Of a stretch of 64,000 nucleotides of DNA, positions 7,491 to 15,957 are shown piece by piece. The translations under genes and the position numbers were made by a program. Location of the stretch: positions 142,461 through 206,460 of the forward strand of contig JANQOX010000025.1 in NCBI GenBank assembly GCA_028285625.1, read 5' to 3'. Each line of letters opens with the position of its first letter. The first letter of the stretch is position 1. A model generated the notes under the pieces. That model searched no databases. It saw nothing but the letters and a program-made list of their open reading frames with translations, and was not told where the DNA came from. Origin of the DNA: Myxococcota bacterium (GTDB lineage Bacteria; Myxococcota_A; UBA9160; UBA6930).

Positions 7491-7975
7491 CGCCGGGTCT
7501 TCGTGCGTTTGACGTTCTTCCGCGTGTCGTTCTTCCGCTTGACGGTCTTTCGGCGACGGCCCTGGATGTGGGCCCGGTCCACGTCGATCAGAAAGGGCCC
7601 GGCGAGGGCCGTTCGCCCAAGCAGCATGCGGAAGATCATGCGCTCGCGGTCGACGAGACTGAGTTCGACCACGCGCTCGATGGGCCCGATGCGGACGCGG
7701 GTGGCTACGAAGATCCGGTTCGTGTAGTGGCCCGTGCTCGAACGCACGCGTCCACGGCGCACGATGCGGGTCTCCACGTGAACGCGCCGGTCGCGTCGCT
7801 TGCGGTGGAGGACCACGTCGAAGCGGACCCGGTTGCGCCCGATCTCTTCGACGTTCTCGACGTGGAGGGCGCTCGAGCGCGCACCGGTATCCACCTTGGC
7901 GCGCAACCCGCGCACGCCCCAGTCGGGCAGGTCGACGTCCTCGTTCCATCCGATGACGACGGTTTCCCGAGTCAT
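7478..7975 (-). CDS. RimB-type putative ATP-dependent zinc protease (retroviral-aspartyl-like fold)
   Basis: 165 residues from ATG 7975-7973; a frame extension to 8068 is possible. The family core is clear: VIGWNEDVDLPDWGVRGLRA, then KVDTGARSSALHV, whose DTGA is the aspartyl-protease-like motif, and MLLGRTALAGPFLIDV near the end. The C-terminus is very basic. In Pseudomonas, rimB belongs to the rimABK operon and antagonises RimK. Here it is convergent with the rimK-hydrolase pair, overlapping by 13 bases, so the functional set is kept but the orientation differs. Confidence 0.85.
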   Translation of the reverse strand: MTRETVVIGWNEDVDLPDWGVRGLRAKVDTGARSSALHVENVEEIGRNRVRFDVVLHRKRRDRRVHVETRIVRRGRVRSSTGHYTNRIFVATRVRIGPIERVVELSLVDRERMIFRMLLGRTALAGPFLIDVDRAHIQGRRRKTVKRKNDTRKNVKRTKTRRQSE

Positions 7976-8072
7976 GATGGAGCTGGCCTTCGCTGGCTCT
8001 TCGAGATCTGGGCCCCCGCTCGCAGTCGATGGCAGCGTAGCGCGGCCCGTGTCCTTCGGGTGAAACACGGAC

Positions 8073-8960
8073 CTAGAGCTGGTCGAGCACCGGAATCGTG
8101 ATCGAGGCCTGGGTGTCGGCGAGCTGCTTGCCGCCGACGATTCCCTGGAAGAACCGGCTCTGGCCCATCTGGAGGAAGTGCGCGACGCCGGGGTAGTAGA
8201 CCAGCGCGACGGCGTCGAACCGGGCCTCCCCCTCGACCGTGACCGAGCGGCCCATGTGGAAGGGGCCGTGTGCTCCTTCTGCGAACATTCCCGCCATGGC
8301 GAGTCCGTACTGCCGGTTTGCGTCGCGTTGCTCGCGCGTGCCCTCTTGCAGCAGGTTCACCACGACGACGGCGCCACGGTCACGGCTTCGAGCGGCCTCG
8401 AGCGCCCGCAGGCGTTCCGTGTCCACAGCCAAGGGGCCGTCGGCGCGCTCGAAGGGAAAGTGCGAGGGCGCCCGGGTCAGGATCTGCCCGGCTCGCAGCA
8501 CCAGCAGGAGCTGGTGGATCGCGAGGTTGAACAGCCGCGGCCGCTTCATCCCGTGCTCGTAGGCCCGCGCGAACTCGGCCAGCGCGCGCTGGCGGTCGGG
8601 CGAAGCGCGCGCGGCGTCATACGCGTCGCGCGTGGGATGCTGGGTGAGAACGATCGCGTTCCAGTCGGGTTCGGGGATCTGCGCAGAGGCCAGTGGCGTC
8701 AGGACCACCTCACCCGCGTAGATCACTTGGGCGTCGCCGGGCGCGAGGAGGGGGACGACCTTGCGCAGGGCCTCCAGGGTCTGCTGCCCCGGTGCGAGTT
8801 CGAGAAAGGTGAGCACGTGGAACGCCTCGGCCGGGTGGATGAGGGCCTGGCGGTCGTGGAGCACGTTGCGCCGAAGCTCCACGTAGCGCAGGTGCTGCCA
8901 CAGCATCGTCGCGCCCGCGGCCAGCAGGGCGAGGGCGGCGACCGTGCCGAGGACTCGCAT
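8073..8960 (-). CDS. Membrane-anchored protein with DUF1330-like (dimeric alpha/beta barrel) repeats
   Basis: 295 residues, ATG with GGAGGGAG four bases upstream. An N-terminal hydrophobic segment (residues 3-20) could be a signal anchor. Two ferredoxin-like halves follow. HVLTFLELAPG ... VLTQHPTRDAYDAARASPDR resembles the DUF1330/DABB pattern, in which a strand is followed by a crowding helix. The second half repeats the theme (VVVVNLLQEGTREQRDANRQ ... ALVYYPGVAHFLQM). Function is unknown; the fold assignment is by pattern only. A perfect -35 TTGACA lies on the minus strand (complement of 9019-9024) about 58 bases upstream of the start, but no convincing -10 accompanies it. Confidence 0.6.
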   Translation of the reverse strand: MRVLGTVAALALLAAGATMLWQHLRYVELRRNVLHDRQALIHPAEAFHVLTFLELAPGQQTLEALRKVVPLLAPGDAQVIYAGEVVLTPLASAQIPEPDWNAIVLTQHPTRDAYDAARASPDRQRALAEFARAYEHGMKRPRLFNLAIHQLLLVLRAGQILTRAPSHFPFERADGPLAVDTERLRALEAARSRDRGAVVVVNLLQEGTREQRDANRQYGLAMAGMFAEGAHGPFHMGRSVTVEGEARFDAVALVYYPGVAHFLQMGQSRFFQGIVGGKQLADTQASITIPVLDQL

Positions 8961-9031
8961 GGGACTCCCTCCACGCCTGGTGGCGCTGGAGGCGATGCTG
9001 TCGTATTGGCACGCACAATGTCAATAGGACT

Positions 9032-9997
9032 TCAGCGGGGCTCGGCGAGCACCTCGAACCGGTCCACGTCCTCCGCCAGGGTCTCGCCCGTATCGGGGTC
9101 GACCAGACGGCAGCCGATCGACCAGTTGCCGACCGGGACGGTCTCGTCCACGAAGATCGACGACGTGGGGGGCGAGGCGAAGGTCGCCCCGGCGTCCAGG
9201 CAGACGCTGCCGTCTGCACCCACGTTGACCGAAGGCAGGATCGTTCCGTCGGGCGCTTCGAGCCAGACCTTGGCTTCGATGAAGCGCGCTTCGTCATCGC
9301 GGTTCGTCATGGCGAACTCGTAGGTCTGCGTCTCGTCTGGGGCGTAGGTCGCCTGAGCGACCGCGCCGTCGCACGAGATCGCGGCTTGCTCGGTCAGCCG
9401 CAGGTCGCCGAAGGGCGAGAAGATCGGGTTCAGGATTCCGACGATTTCGCCCACCGCCACCACCTGCCCGGTGGCGGGATCGAGCGGCTGACCGGCGACC
9501 AGGGTGCAGTCCGGGCCACTGGTGCACGCGAAGGGGAACTCGACGTCCAGCACGGGCGCGAGCAGGAAGCCCAGCGTCGCGTCGGACTGGAGTGACTGCT
9601 GGAAGTCGAACAGGCCGACGTCGGTGTCGATGCTTCCCGTGGAAGTCAGCGAAAGCACCTCCCCGGTCGCGACCTCGAGCGTCATCACGAAGTCCGTGAA
9701 GCTTCCGGGAATCGGCGTGATCAGGCCTTCGAACAAGGCCGTGATCCGCGCTTCGAGCAGCGCACCGTCGAGCACGACGGTGGCCACCGTGCCGTCGGAG
9801 TCGAACGAGGCCGGTGCGGGAAGGCTGAACGCGCCCCCGATCGCGGCGAAGTCGATCACTTCGGTATCGAACTCGATGCGGATCTCGCGCGAAGTCGGAT
9901 CGGTCAGGTCCAGCGGCGGGTTCGCGGCCGCAACCCCTCCGAAGCCGACACTCACCAACAGGGCCAGGCACAGGGCGATCGACGGGGTTCGCTGCAT
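9032..9997 (-). CDS. Hypothetical secreted protein
   Basis: 321 residues, ATG with GGAGG seven bases upstream. The signal peptide (LCLALLVSVGFGGVAAA) is cleaved near residue 24. The mature protein is acidic and beta-rich with four visible Cys (CTSGPDC, ISCDGAV, VCLDAG, GCRLVDP), suggesting disulfides in the periplasm or outside. There is no membrane anchor or PEP-CTERM tail. No family was recognised. It is transcribed in the same direction as the downstream gene at 8073-8960, separated by 71 bases. Confidence 0.65.
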   Translation of the reverse strand: MQRTPSIALCLALLVSVGFGGVAAANPPLDLTDPTSREIRIEFDTEVIDFAAIGGAFSLPAPASFDSDGTVATVVLDGALLEARITALFEGLITPIPGSFTDFVMTLEVATGEVLSLTSTGSIDTDVGLFDFQQSLQSDATLGFLLAPVLDVEFPFACTSGPDCTLVAGQPLDPATGQVVAVGEIVGILNPIFSPFGDLRLTEQAAISCDGAVAQATYAPDETQTYEFAMTNRDDEARFIEAKVWLEAPDGTILPSVNVGADGSVCLDAGATFASPPTSSIFVDETVPVGNWSIGCRLVDPDTGETLAEDVDRFEVLAEPR

Positions 9998-10062
9998 CGG
10001 GGCACCTCCGAGGGACCCCTTTGTCTCATCCACGGTGAGCGGGTGTCAATCCCCAGGGGCGC

Positions 10063-11451
10063 CTAGAGCCCCAGCTCGAGGCCCAGCACCGCACGATCCG
10101 CATGGCGGAACTGCCCGAAAACGCCCCGGCGGTCTCCGTAGAAGACGTCTGCGCCCAACCACACGTCGAGCCCGTCGCGCAGCTCGTACGTGACGCGAGG
10201 CCGAACGAGGCCGTCCCCATCGTTCAGGTTGTGGATCCAGATCGCCTCGAGCGTGAGCCGGTCGTGCAGCATGCGGTGCTGGCCGAACACGGTCACGTTG
10301 GTGTCGAGGCGGTCGCGAACGAGTGCGCGCCCGTCGTCGACCAGCCAGCTCTGGAAGAGTTGCACGCTGAGCAGGGTGTCCCGCAGGCCGAACCAGTCCA
10401 GCCCGAGCACGTAGGCGAGTTCGGGCGTCTCGTGCAGCAGCCGCGGAGTCCGGGGGTCGCTGCTGCCGATGAACCGGTCGCTCCGCGCGAGGGCCTCGCC
10501 GCGCACCGTGAAGTCGCCAAAGGCGTTCGCGAAGGTGAGCCCCACGACGTGGGTGCGTTCGTAGGTCTGCGTGAACGAGACGGTGGGTCCCGCCGCGCTG
10601 CTTCCGAAACGCCCCGCGAAGACCGGCCGATCGTCGTACTGGTAGAGGTAGGAGATCGAGAGGTCGAATCCCCCGAGCCGGCCCCGCAGGCGCGCGCCCG
10701 CATCCGAATCGAGGAAGGCGTTGCCCGGTCGATCGATGCCCGCGAACTGCGGAACGACCCCCGGCACGGCGGGCGGTAGCAGCTGCGGTGACGTGAAGCC
10801 GAATACGCCGTCCGGTTCGGGAAGCTCGTGGTGGCTCGGGTCGGGAACCCAGAGCAGCTGCAGCTCGGTGGGTCCGATCGGCACTTCGACGTTCACGGTC
10901 CAGAGCGGGATGCGCGAGCGGTCGAAGCGCTCGAGGATGAACTCGCGAAAGCCCTGCGGGTCGACGAGGTCCAGCACCTTGAGGCCGTCGGCCTCTCCCC
11001 AGACCACCTGTTGTTTGCCGAGGGTGAGCCGCGCGGGCCCCAGGGCCACGTCCGCGAACAACTCGCGCAGTTCCCAGTCGATGTGGTTGCCGAGGGCGTG
11101 GCGGCGGGTGAGGCGTGCCACCTCGGGCGCGTCGGGCCTTCCCGGGTCGATGCGGTCGAAGGCATCGGCGCGGACGCGCGCGACGCCCACGAGGGCCGCA
11201 CCGCCCGGCAGGTCGAGCTCGAGTCGCGGATAGGCCGCGACCTCGGCCTTCTGGAAGCGGGCGTCGCCGGTGTCGACCGCGGTCTCGAACACGATCAGCG
11301 CCGACGCATCGAGCCGCCAGTCGGTGGCGGCCGCCGGCGGGGCCGTGATCGCGATCAGGCTGGCCCAGGCCAGGGCGACGGCCCGCCCGCACGAGGCCCT
11401 GGCGGCGCCACGGGGCCTTGCGGACGCAAGGCTCCAGGCGGCACGAGGCAC
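10063..11451 (-). CDS. Outer-membrane beta-barrel protein, DUF1302-like
   Basis: 462 residues from GTG 11451-11449, which has a G-rich run about seven bases upstream; a GTG at 11481 is an alternative. A signal peptide ends in ITAPPAAA near residue 45. The body shows alternating hydrophobic strands and the DUF1302 hallmarks: GKQQVVWGEADGLKVLDLVDP, then repeated strand-turn units, ending in a C-terminal strand HADRAVLGLELGL with terminal aromatic/hydrophobic alternation. DUF1302 proteins are outer-membrane proteins often near steroid or hydrocarbon catabolic genes. The gene is divergent from the TetR gene at 11527, so shared regulation is possible. Confidence 0.75.
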   Translation of the reverse strand: MPRAAWSLASARPRGAARASCGRAVALAWASLIAITAPPAAATDWRLDASALIVFETAVDTGDARFQKAEVAAYPRLELDLPGGAALVGVARVRADAFDRIDPGRPDAPEVARLTRRHALGNHIDWELRELFADVALGPARLTLGKQQVVWGEADGLKVLDLVDPQGFREFILERFDRSRIPLWTVNVEVPIGPTELQLLWVPDPSHHELPEPDGVFGFTSPQLLPPAVPGVVPQFAGIDRPGNAFLDSDAGARLRGRLGGFDLSISYLYQYDDRPVFAGRFGSSAAGPTVSFTQTYERTHVVGLTFANAFGDFTVRGEALARSDRFIGSSDPRTPRLLHETPELAYVLGLDWFGLRDTLLSVQLFQSWLVDDGRALVRDRLDTNVTVFGQHRMLHDRLTLEAIWIHNLNDGDGLVRPRVTYELRDGLDVWLGADVFYGDRRGVFGQFRHADRAVLGLELGL

Positions 11452-11526
11452 GCTCCGACCCCCCCGGGTGCGCTTTCGCACGCGGCCACCGTAGCGAAGC
11501 ACGCGCCCTCGTGGTTTACTGGACAG

Positions 11527-12162
11527 ATGGCCAGCAAAGGTCGACGCTCCCAGGTCGAGGCCGAGCGCACCCGCACTCGGATTCTCGATGTGGCCGAACG
11601 CCAGTTCGCGCGATCGGGCTATGGGGGCGTCTCGCTGCGGGCCGTGGCTGCGGACGCCGGGGTTCGGCCCTTCACCATCCAGCACCACTTCGGCCCGAAG
11701 GCGAGCCTGTATCAGGCGGTGCTCTGTCGTTTCGACGAGGCGCTCATGAAACGGCTCGGTGAGCGGGCTGGCGATGCGACCGGTGCATCGGACTTGATCG
11801 ACGGGCTCCTCGACGAGGTGTTCGACTTCTTCCTCGAGCGGCGCGACTGGGTCGCGCTCAACGCGCGTGCATCCCTCGGCGAGGGTCTGCCACCGGGCGT
11901 CACCCGCATGGACCGGGGTTGGCTGCGCTTCGTCGAGGGCGAGGTCGAGGGACGGGCGATCGCCGCAGAAGGCCTCGACCTGCGGCTGCTGCTGATGACG
12001 GTGGAGGGTGTTCTCAACCAGCACGTGCTCGGGGACTACCGCGCGATGTTCGGCTGCGGCCTCGACGATCCGGCGCTGCGTGCGACGGCCAAGGCCCATC
12101 TGCGACGCGTGGTTCGCGCGCTGCTCGGTGCGGCGGGCGGCGAGGGGCGCGTGGCGCCGTGA
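11527..12162 (+). CDS. TetR/AcrR-family transcriptional regulator
   Basis: 211 residues. The DNA-binding part is residues 10-60: RTRTRILDVAERQFARSGYG, then the HTH VSLRAVAADAGVRPFTIQHHF and GPKASLYQAVL. The remaining helices form a ligand-binding domain of unknown specificity, ending in an Arg/Ala-rich helix. It overlaps the following SDR gene by GTGA and is divergent from the DUF1302-like gene. The natural guess is that it controls both; the 75-base spacer (11452-11526) has a GTGCG/CGCAC inverted repeat at 11468-11481. Confidence 0.9.
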   Translation: MASKGRRSQVEAERTRTRILDVAERQFARSGYGGVSLRAVAADAGVRPFTIQHHFGPKASLYQAVLCRFDEALMKRLGERAGDATGASDLIDGLLDEVFDFFLERRDWVALNARASLGEGLPPGVTRMDRGWLRFVEGEVEGRAIAAEGLDLRLLLMTVEGVLNQHVLGDYRAMFGCGLDDPALRATAKAHLRRVVRALLGAAGGEGRVAP

Positions 12163-12995
12163 AGCTCACGCACCTGAACGGCATGGGCGCGTTGGTCACG
12201 GGCGCGTCGAGCGGGGTGGGGCGGCTGCTCGCGTTGCGTCTGGCCGCCGCGGGCGCGCGGGTGGGGCTGGTCGCCCGACGCCGCGAAGTGCTCGAGGCGG
12301 TCGCGAACGAGATCGCGGAGTGCGGCGGCGAAGCGCACCCGATCGTCTGCGACGTCGCCGACGTGAAGCAGGTCGCCACGGCGGCGGCCGAGGCCCAGGA
12401 CGTGCTGGGCGGTGTCGACCTGCTGGTGAACAACGCCGGCTACGGCCACCACCGCACCTTTCTCGACTGGGACGTGGAAGACATGGAGCGCATGATGCGG
12501 GTCAACTACCTGGGCGCGCTCTACCTGACCAAGGCGCTGCTCCCGGCCATGGTCGCCCGCGGCCGTGGCTGGCTCGTCTTCATGGCCTCGGTCGCCGGGC
12601 GCATCGCACCGCCCGAGGAGTCGGCCTACGCGGCCTCGAAGTTCGCCCTGGTCGGGCTTGCCGAGTCCCTGTCGATCGAGGTGGAGCGTCGCGGCGTCCA
12701 CGTACTCACCGTGTGCCCCGGTGCGATCCGCACGCCGTTCTTCGGGGCGGCCGATCTGGCGCGCCTGCCGCCCGTTGCCCGTCGCCAGATGATCGAACCC
12801 GAGGTGGTGGTGGATGCGACCCTCGAGGCCCTGGCGCGCGGGCGACGCGAGGTCACGGTGCCTCGTGGCATCGGACTCGCCTACGTGGTTCGCGCCCTGG
12901 CGCCGGGGTTCACGCGCCGGCAGGTGCGACGCACGACGCTCGATGCGTTGCGCGGTGAGCACATCCGTCAGGGGCGCGATCGAACCGGCCCTTAG
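12159..12995 (+). CDS. Short-chain dehydrogenase/reductase
   Basis: 278 residues, GTG start in a GTGA overlap with the TetR gene. Classical SDR signatures: nucleotide loop TGASSGVG at about residues 14-21, NNAGYG at about 93-98, and active-site Ser with YAASK (Tyr/Lys about 157-161). VCPGAIRTPFF is the usual PG motif. The Arg-rich loop after the first strand (VARRREVLE) favours NADP. The basic C-terminal extension (RALAPGFTRRQVRRTT) could associate with membranes. It resembles acyl-reducing or hydroxysteroid SDRs, but the substrate is unknown. Confidence 0.9.
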   Translation: MKLTHLNGMGALVTGASSGVGRLLALRLAAAGARVGLVARRREVLEAVANEIAECGGEAHPIVCDVADVKQVATAAAEAQDVLGGVDLLVNNAGYGHHRTFLDWDVEDMERMMRVNYLGALYLTKALLPAMVARGRGWLVFMASVAGRIAPPEESAYAASKFALVGLAESLSIEVERRGVHVLTVCPGAIRTPFFGAADLARLPPVARRQMIEPEVVVDATLEALARGRREVTVPRGIGLAYVVRALAPGFTRRQVRRTTLDALRGEHIRQGRDRTGP

Positions 12996-13010
12996 GGCTT
13001 CATCGGGTCC

Positions 13011-14666
13011 TCAGGGTTTCGTCGGGTCTTCGCGGTTCCTCGGGTCGGACGCTGCGTACAGCCGGAAAGGTGCGCGGCGCGTGGGCCAGCGGGCGACCTC
13101 GCGTAGCGAGGCATCGTCGAGGGGCCGGTCCGAGATCACGTGGGTGGCGACGCAGGTTCCCGCCATGCGGCACGCGGCGAGATCGTCGGCACTCTTCACG
13201 CGTAGGAGCGGACGATCCAGGTGATAGAGCAGCGATGCGCTCACGCGTCCGAGGGCGACGAGCGGTGCGCCCTCGGTCATGCGCTCGTCCACGCCGGCTG
13301 CGATCTCGACGTACGGGTATCCCGGGGCCCGCGTGGGCCAGTAGATCTCCGCCCAGCCACCGCGAAGTGCAAAGAGCATCACGAAGAGCCCGGCGAGTAC
13401 GATCGCCGTTGCGTCGCGCCGAACGCCGAGCGCGATCGCCGCCCGGCCGGCGAGCATGACCGCTGCCAGGGCAAGACCCACCGGCAGGAGCTCGGGGTCG
13501 ATCTGGTAGGCCACGACGGGCAGGGCGAGGGGGACGCCCCAACTCGCGACGAGCAGGCCATTCAGCAGGATCCGGCCATAGGCCTGCAGCCCCGGCAGGC
13601 GCCGACGCTCGCACCACCCCCAGGCGACGAGCAGCGCCCACGCGGGGTACGTCGGAAGCAGGTAGCGGGTCTCCTTGCCCGAGGAGATGCTCAATGCCAG
13701 GAGCGTCGCCACCGACCAGGCCATCAGGAACGCGAACAGCGGCCCCTTGCCGGTACGCGCGTCTCTTTGCGCGAGCACCGCCAGGCCCGGGAGCAGTAGC
13801 GACCAGGGCGCCATGCCGCGTGCGAGGGCAACGAGGTAGTAGTAGAAGGGCTCTTCGTTCACTGCGTCGGCCGACTCGACGCGTTGGAACACCTCGACCT
13901 GGAGGACGCGGGAGAGCTCGCCCTGCTCGAACGTCGAGAAGAGCGCCGCCACCCAGGGCACGCACACCAGCAAGGCGAGCGCGCCGGCCGCTGCGACCGT
14001 GCGCAGCGCGAGCAGGCGCGACTCGGCGACTGCGACGAGGGCTGCGCCTGCGGTCGCGAAGGCGATCAAGGGGACCGGTCCCTTGGTGAGGATCGCGAGC
14101 CCGATGCCGAGGCCCGCCAGCAACGTGGCGCGTGCGCGGTGTCGGGGGCTCCGGCAGGCCTCGTACAGCGCGAGCAGGCCCCCGGTCGACGTCACGAGGA
14201 GCAGGGCCTCCAGTTCGGCGCGCGAGCCCTTCTCGAAGGCCAGCGCAGCGAAGCCCGTGATCACGGCTGCCAGGAACCCCGCGCGGGGCCCGAGATGGCG
14301 GCGGCCGAACGCGGCGACCAGCAGCATCGTGCCGATCATCGAGAGCACCGAGACCAGTCGACCCGAGACGATCGTCACGTCGCCGATCGGCGCCGAGAGC
14401 GTCGCGATCGCCCAATAGACGAGCGGCGGCTTGGCGAGGTACGGGTCGCCGTTCAGACGGGGAACCACCCAATCCCCGGTGGCGAGCATCTCCCGGGCGG
14501 GCACCATGCGCAGCCCCTCGAGCGTCGTGTAGACGGGCTCTGCGCCGAGCCACGGCAGATAGACCACGCCCGCCAAGAGCAGCAGCCAGCGCGTGGGGTG
14601 CGCTTCGCACAACTCGTGGACGACGCCGTCGAAGCGGCCCGGCGGGCCGCTCCCCGAAGCGCTCAC
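13011..14666 (-). CDS. ArnT/PMT-like (GT39-type) membrane glycosyltransferase
   Basis: 551 residues, GTG start overlapping the upstream phosphoesterase stop by GTGA. It has about a dozen membrane helices. The first periplasmic loop carries the family motif LEGLRMVPAREMLATGDW, followed by VPRLNGDPYLAKPPLVYW, as in ArnT and related GT-C enzymes that transfer sugars from polyprenyl phosphate to lipid A or proteins. The acidic catalytic position is Glu (LEG) where E. coli ArnT has Asp. ILTKGPVPL and GKETRYLLPTYPAWALL are further family landmarks. Acceptor and donor cannot be read from sequence. Co-transcription with 14663-15862 is likely. Confidence 0.85.
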   Translation of the reverse strand: MSASGSGPPGRFDGVVHELCEAHPTRWLLLLAGVVYLPWLGAEPVYTTLEGLRMVPAREMLATGDWVVPRLNGDPYLAKPPLVYWAIATLSAPIGDVTIVSGRLVSVLSMIGTMLLVAAFGRRHLGPRAGFLAAVITGFAALAFEKGSRAELEALLLVTSTGGLLALYEACRSPRHRARATLLAGLGIGLAILTKGPVPLIAFATAGAALVAVAESRLLALRTVAAAGALALLVCVPWVAALFSTFEQGELSRVLQVEVFQRVESADAVNEEPFYYYLVALARGMAPWSLLLPGLAVLAQRDARTGKGPLFAFLMAWSVATLLALSISSGKETRYLLPTYPAWALLVAWGWCERRRLPGLQAYGRILLNGLLVASWGVPLALPVVAYQIDPELLPVGLALAAVMLAGRAAIALGVRRDATAIVLAGLFVMLFALRGGWAEIYWPTRAPGYPYVEIAAGVDERMTEGAPLVALGRVSASLLYHLDRPLLRVKSADDLAACRMAGTCVATHVISDRPLDDASLREVARWPTRRAPFRLYAASDPRNREDPTKP

Positions 14667-15862
14667 GGCGCCCCGCCGGCCGCTTCGCGACCCCGCGGTG
14701 CGCTCGTCTGCGCAGCGTTGGGAGGCACGTCGAAGCGGTCGATCACGATTCCGTCCGCGTCCACCTGGCGCACGGTGAGGCCTTCGGGCGCCACTTCGAC
14801 GAAGGTCGCGCTGAATCGCTCGCCGTCTCCTCCGCGCAGCTCGTCGGGCCACTCGGCCTTGGGCGGGATCGCGTCGAGGTCGCCTCCGCCTGCGCCGCTC
14901 ACGACGTAGACGACCCCTGGTTCGCCCGGGCCGGCGACGCGTCCCCCAACCATGGGCGCCGTACGCTGGTAGTTGTGGTCGTGGCCCGAGAACACCATCT
15001 GGACGCCCAGCGATTCGAAGAGTGGCACCAGCGTCTGGACGGGCAGGGTCGGTTCGTGGTTGCCCCACGTGTACGGCGGATGGTGGAGCACGACGAACCG
15101 CCAGCGCGGCAACGGCGGCTCGTTCATCTTGCGCTCGAGCCAGCGGCCGATGCGCCAGCGCAGGGTCCGCGGGCCCTGGTTCGAGTCGAGAATCGCGAAG
15201 CGCGCGTCGCCGTGGTCGATCACATAGTTGCGGCTCGGGGGGAGACCGGGCGGGCCATCGGTGGGCAGGTCGAACAGCTCTCGAAACACCGGCTCGTATT
15301 CGAGGTCGTGGTTGCCGAGGGTGGGCCACAGAGGGCTCTGGGCGAGCAGCGCCGCGTAGGGTTCGAGGAAGACCGCTTTGGCATCGTTCGAGTAGAGGAC
15401 GTCGCCCGTGTGCAGGACCAACTCGGGCTCCAGACTGGCGAGTCGGGCGCCCAGGCGCGCTTGGTCGCGGGACGCCTTTCCACTGTCGCCGAGGACGGCG
15501 AAGGCGAAGCGCGCCGGCGCCCCTCGTCGTGGGGCGGTCCGAAAGCGTCCCTCGAACCGCGTCTCACCGTCCACGAGCACCGCGTAGGCATAGGTCGTCG
15601 CCGGTGCGAGATCCGCGACGCGACAGCGGTGGCGGCCTGCGGTGCTCTCCGGGTCGAAGCGCTCTGCGGCTTCGCTCTCGGGCCTGCGTACTTCGAGCCA
15701 GCTGGTCTCGTCGGCCGCAGTCTCCCAACTCAGCACAACCTGCTGCGGGTCGGTGCGCAGCACGCGAGGCCCGGCCATCAGGCCGCCCGTATCCGGGCAC
15801 CCGGCGAGCGCGCCTGCGAGCAGGGCGAGCGCGCCGATCCATACTCCTCGGGCACCGCGCAT
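14663..15862 (-). CDS. Lipoprotein metallophosphoesterase, purple-acid-phosphatase-like with Fn3 domain
   Basis: 399 residues. The lipobox LAGC puts the lipidated Cys at about residue 22, so the protein is membrane-anchored in the periplasm. An Fn3-like domain (about 30-108, QVVLSWETAADETSWLEV ... TTYAYAVLVDGETRFEG) precedes a calcineurin-like core with the metal motifs in order: VLGDSG, HTGDVLYS, LGNHDLEY, VVLHHPPY and GHDHNYQRT. This is the purple acid phosphatase layout. It is probably a phosphomonoesterase or phosphodiesterase; the substrate is unknown. It overlaps the glycosyltransferase gene by GTGA. Confidence 0.9.
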   Translation of the reverse strand: MRGARGVWIGALALLAGALAGCPDTGGLMAGPRVLRTDPQQVVLSWETAADETSWLEVRRPESEAAERFDPESTAGRHRCRVADLAPATTYAYAVLVDGETRFEGRFRTAPRRGAPARFAFAVLGDSGKASRDQARLGARLASLEPELVLHTGDVLYSNDAKAVFLEPYAALLAQSPLWPTLGNHDLEYEPVFRELFDLPTDGPPGLPPSRNYVIDHGDARFAILDSNQGPRTLRWRIGRWLERKMNEPPLPRWRFVVLHHPPYTWGNHEPTLPVQTLVPLFESLGVQMVFSGHDHNYQRTAPMVGGRVAGPGEPGVVYVVSGAGGGDLDAIPPKAEWPDELRGGDGERFSATFVEVAPEGLTVRQVDADGIVIDRFDVPPNAAQTSAPRGREAAGGAP

Positions 15863-15928
15863 GGGATCGGGGCGGAAGCTAGCCAGTCCGAGGGGTTCCG
15901 CGTGAAGTTGGCTTCATCTGGGCTTGTT

Positions 15929-15952
15929 TTTCTACCTTCATGCAGGTAGAAA
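15929..15952 (+). promoter_or_regulatory. Palindromic TetR-type operator in front of the TetR-P450 operon
   Basis: Perfect 9-base arms TTTCTACCT (15929-15937) and AGGTAGAAA (15944-15952) surround TCATGC. The half-site length and about 24-base total are typical of TetR dimers. A TTGGCT at 15908-15913 followed 17 bases later by TCTACC could be the promoter, in which case the operator covers the -10. The right arm (AGGTAGAAAGG) also contains the best ribosome-binding sequence for the GTG at 15958. Autorepression is inferred. Confidence 0.6.
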
Positions 15953-15957
15953 GGGGC

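Noticed and set aside
11482..12099. N-terminal extension of the DUF1302-like frame to 12099
   Set aside because: It would overlap the well-supported TetR gene and adds no signal peptide or domain.
13011..15329. Longer version of the glycosyltransferase frame
   Set aside because: The extension overlaps the lipoprotein phosphoesterase in another frame; the GTG at 14666 gives the usual GTGA junction and the expected first membrane helix.
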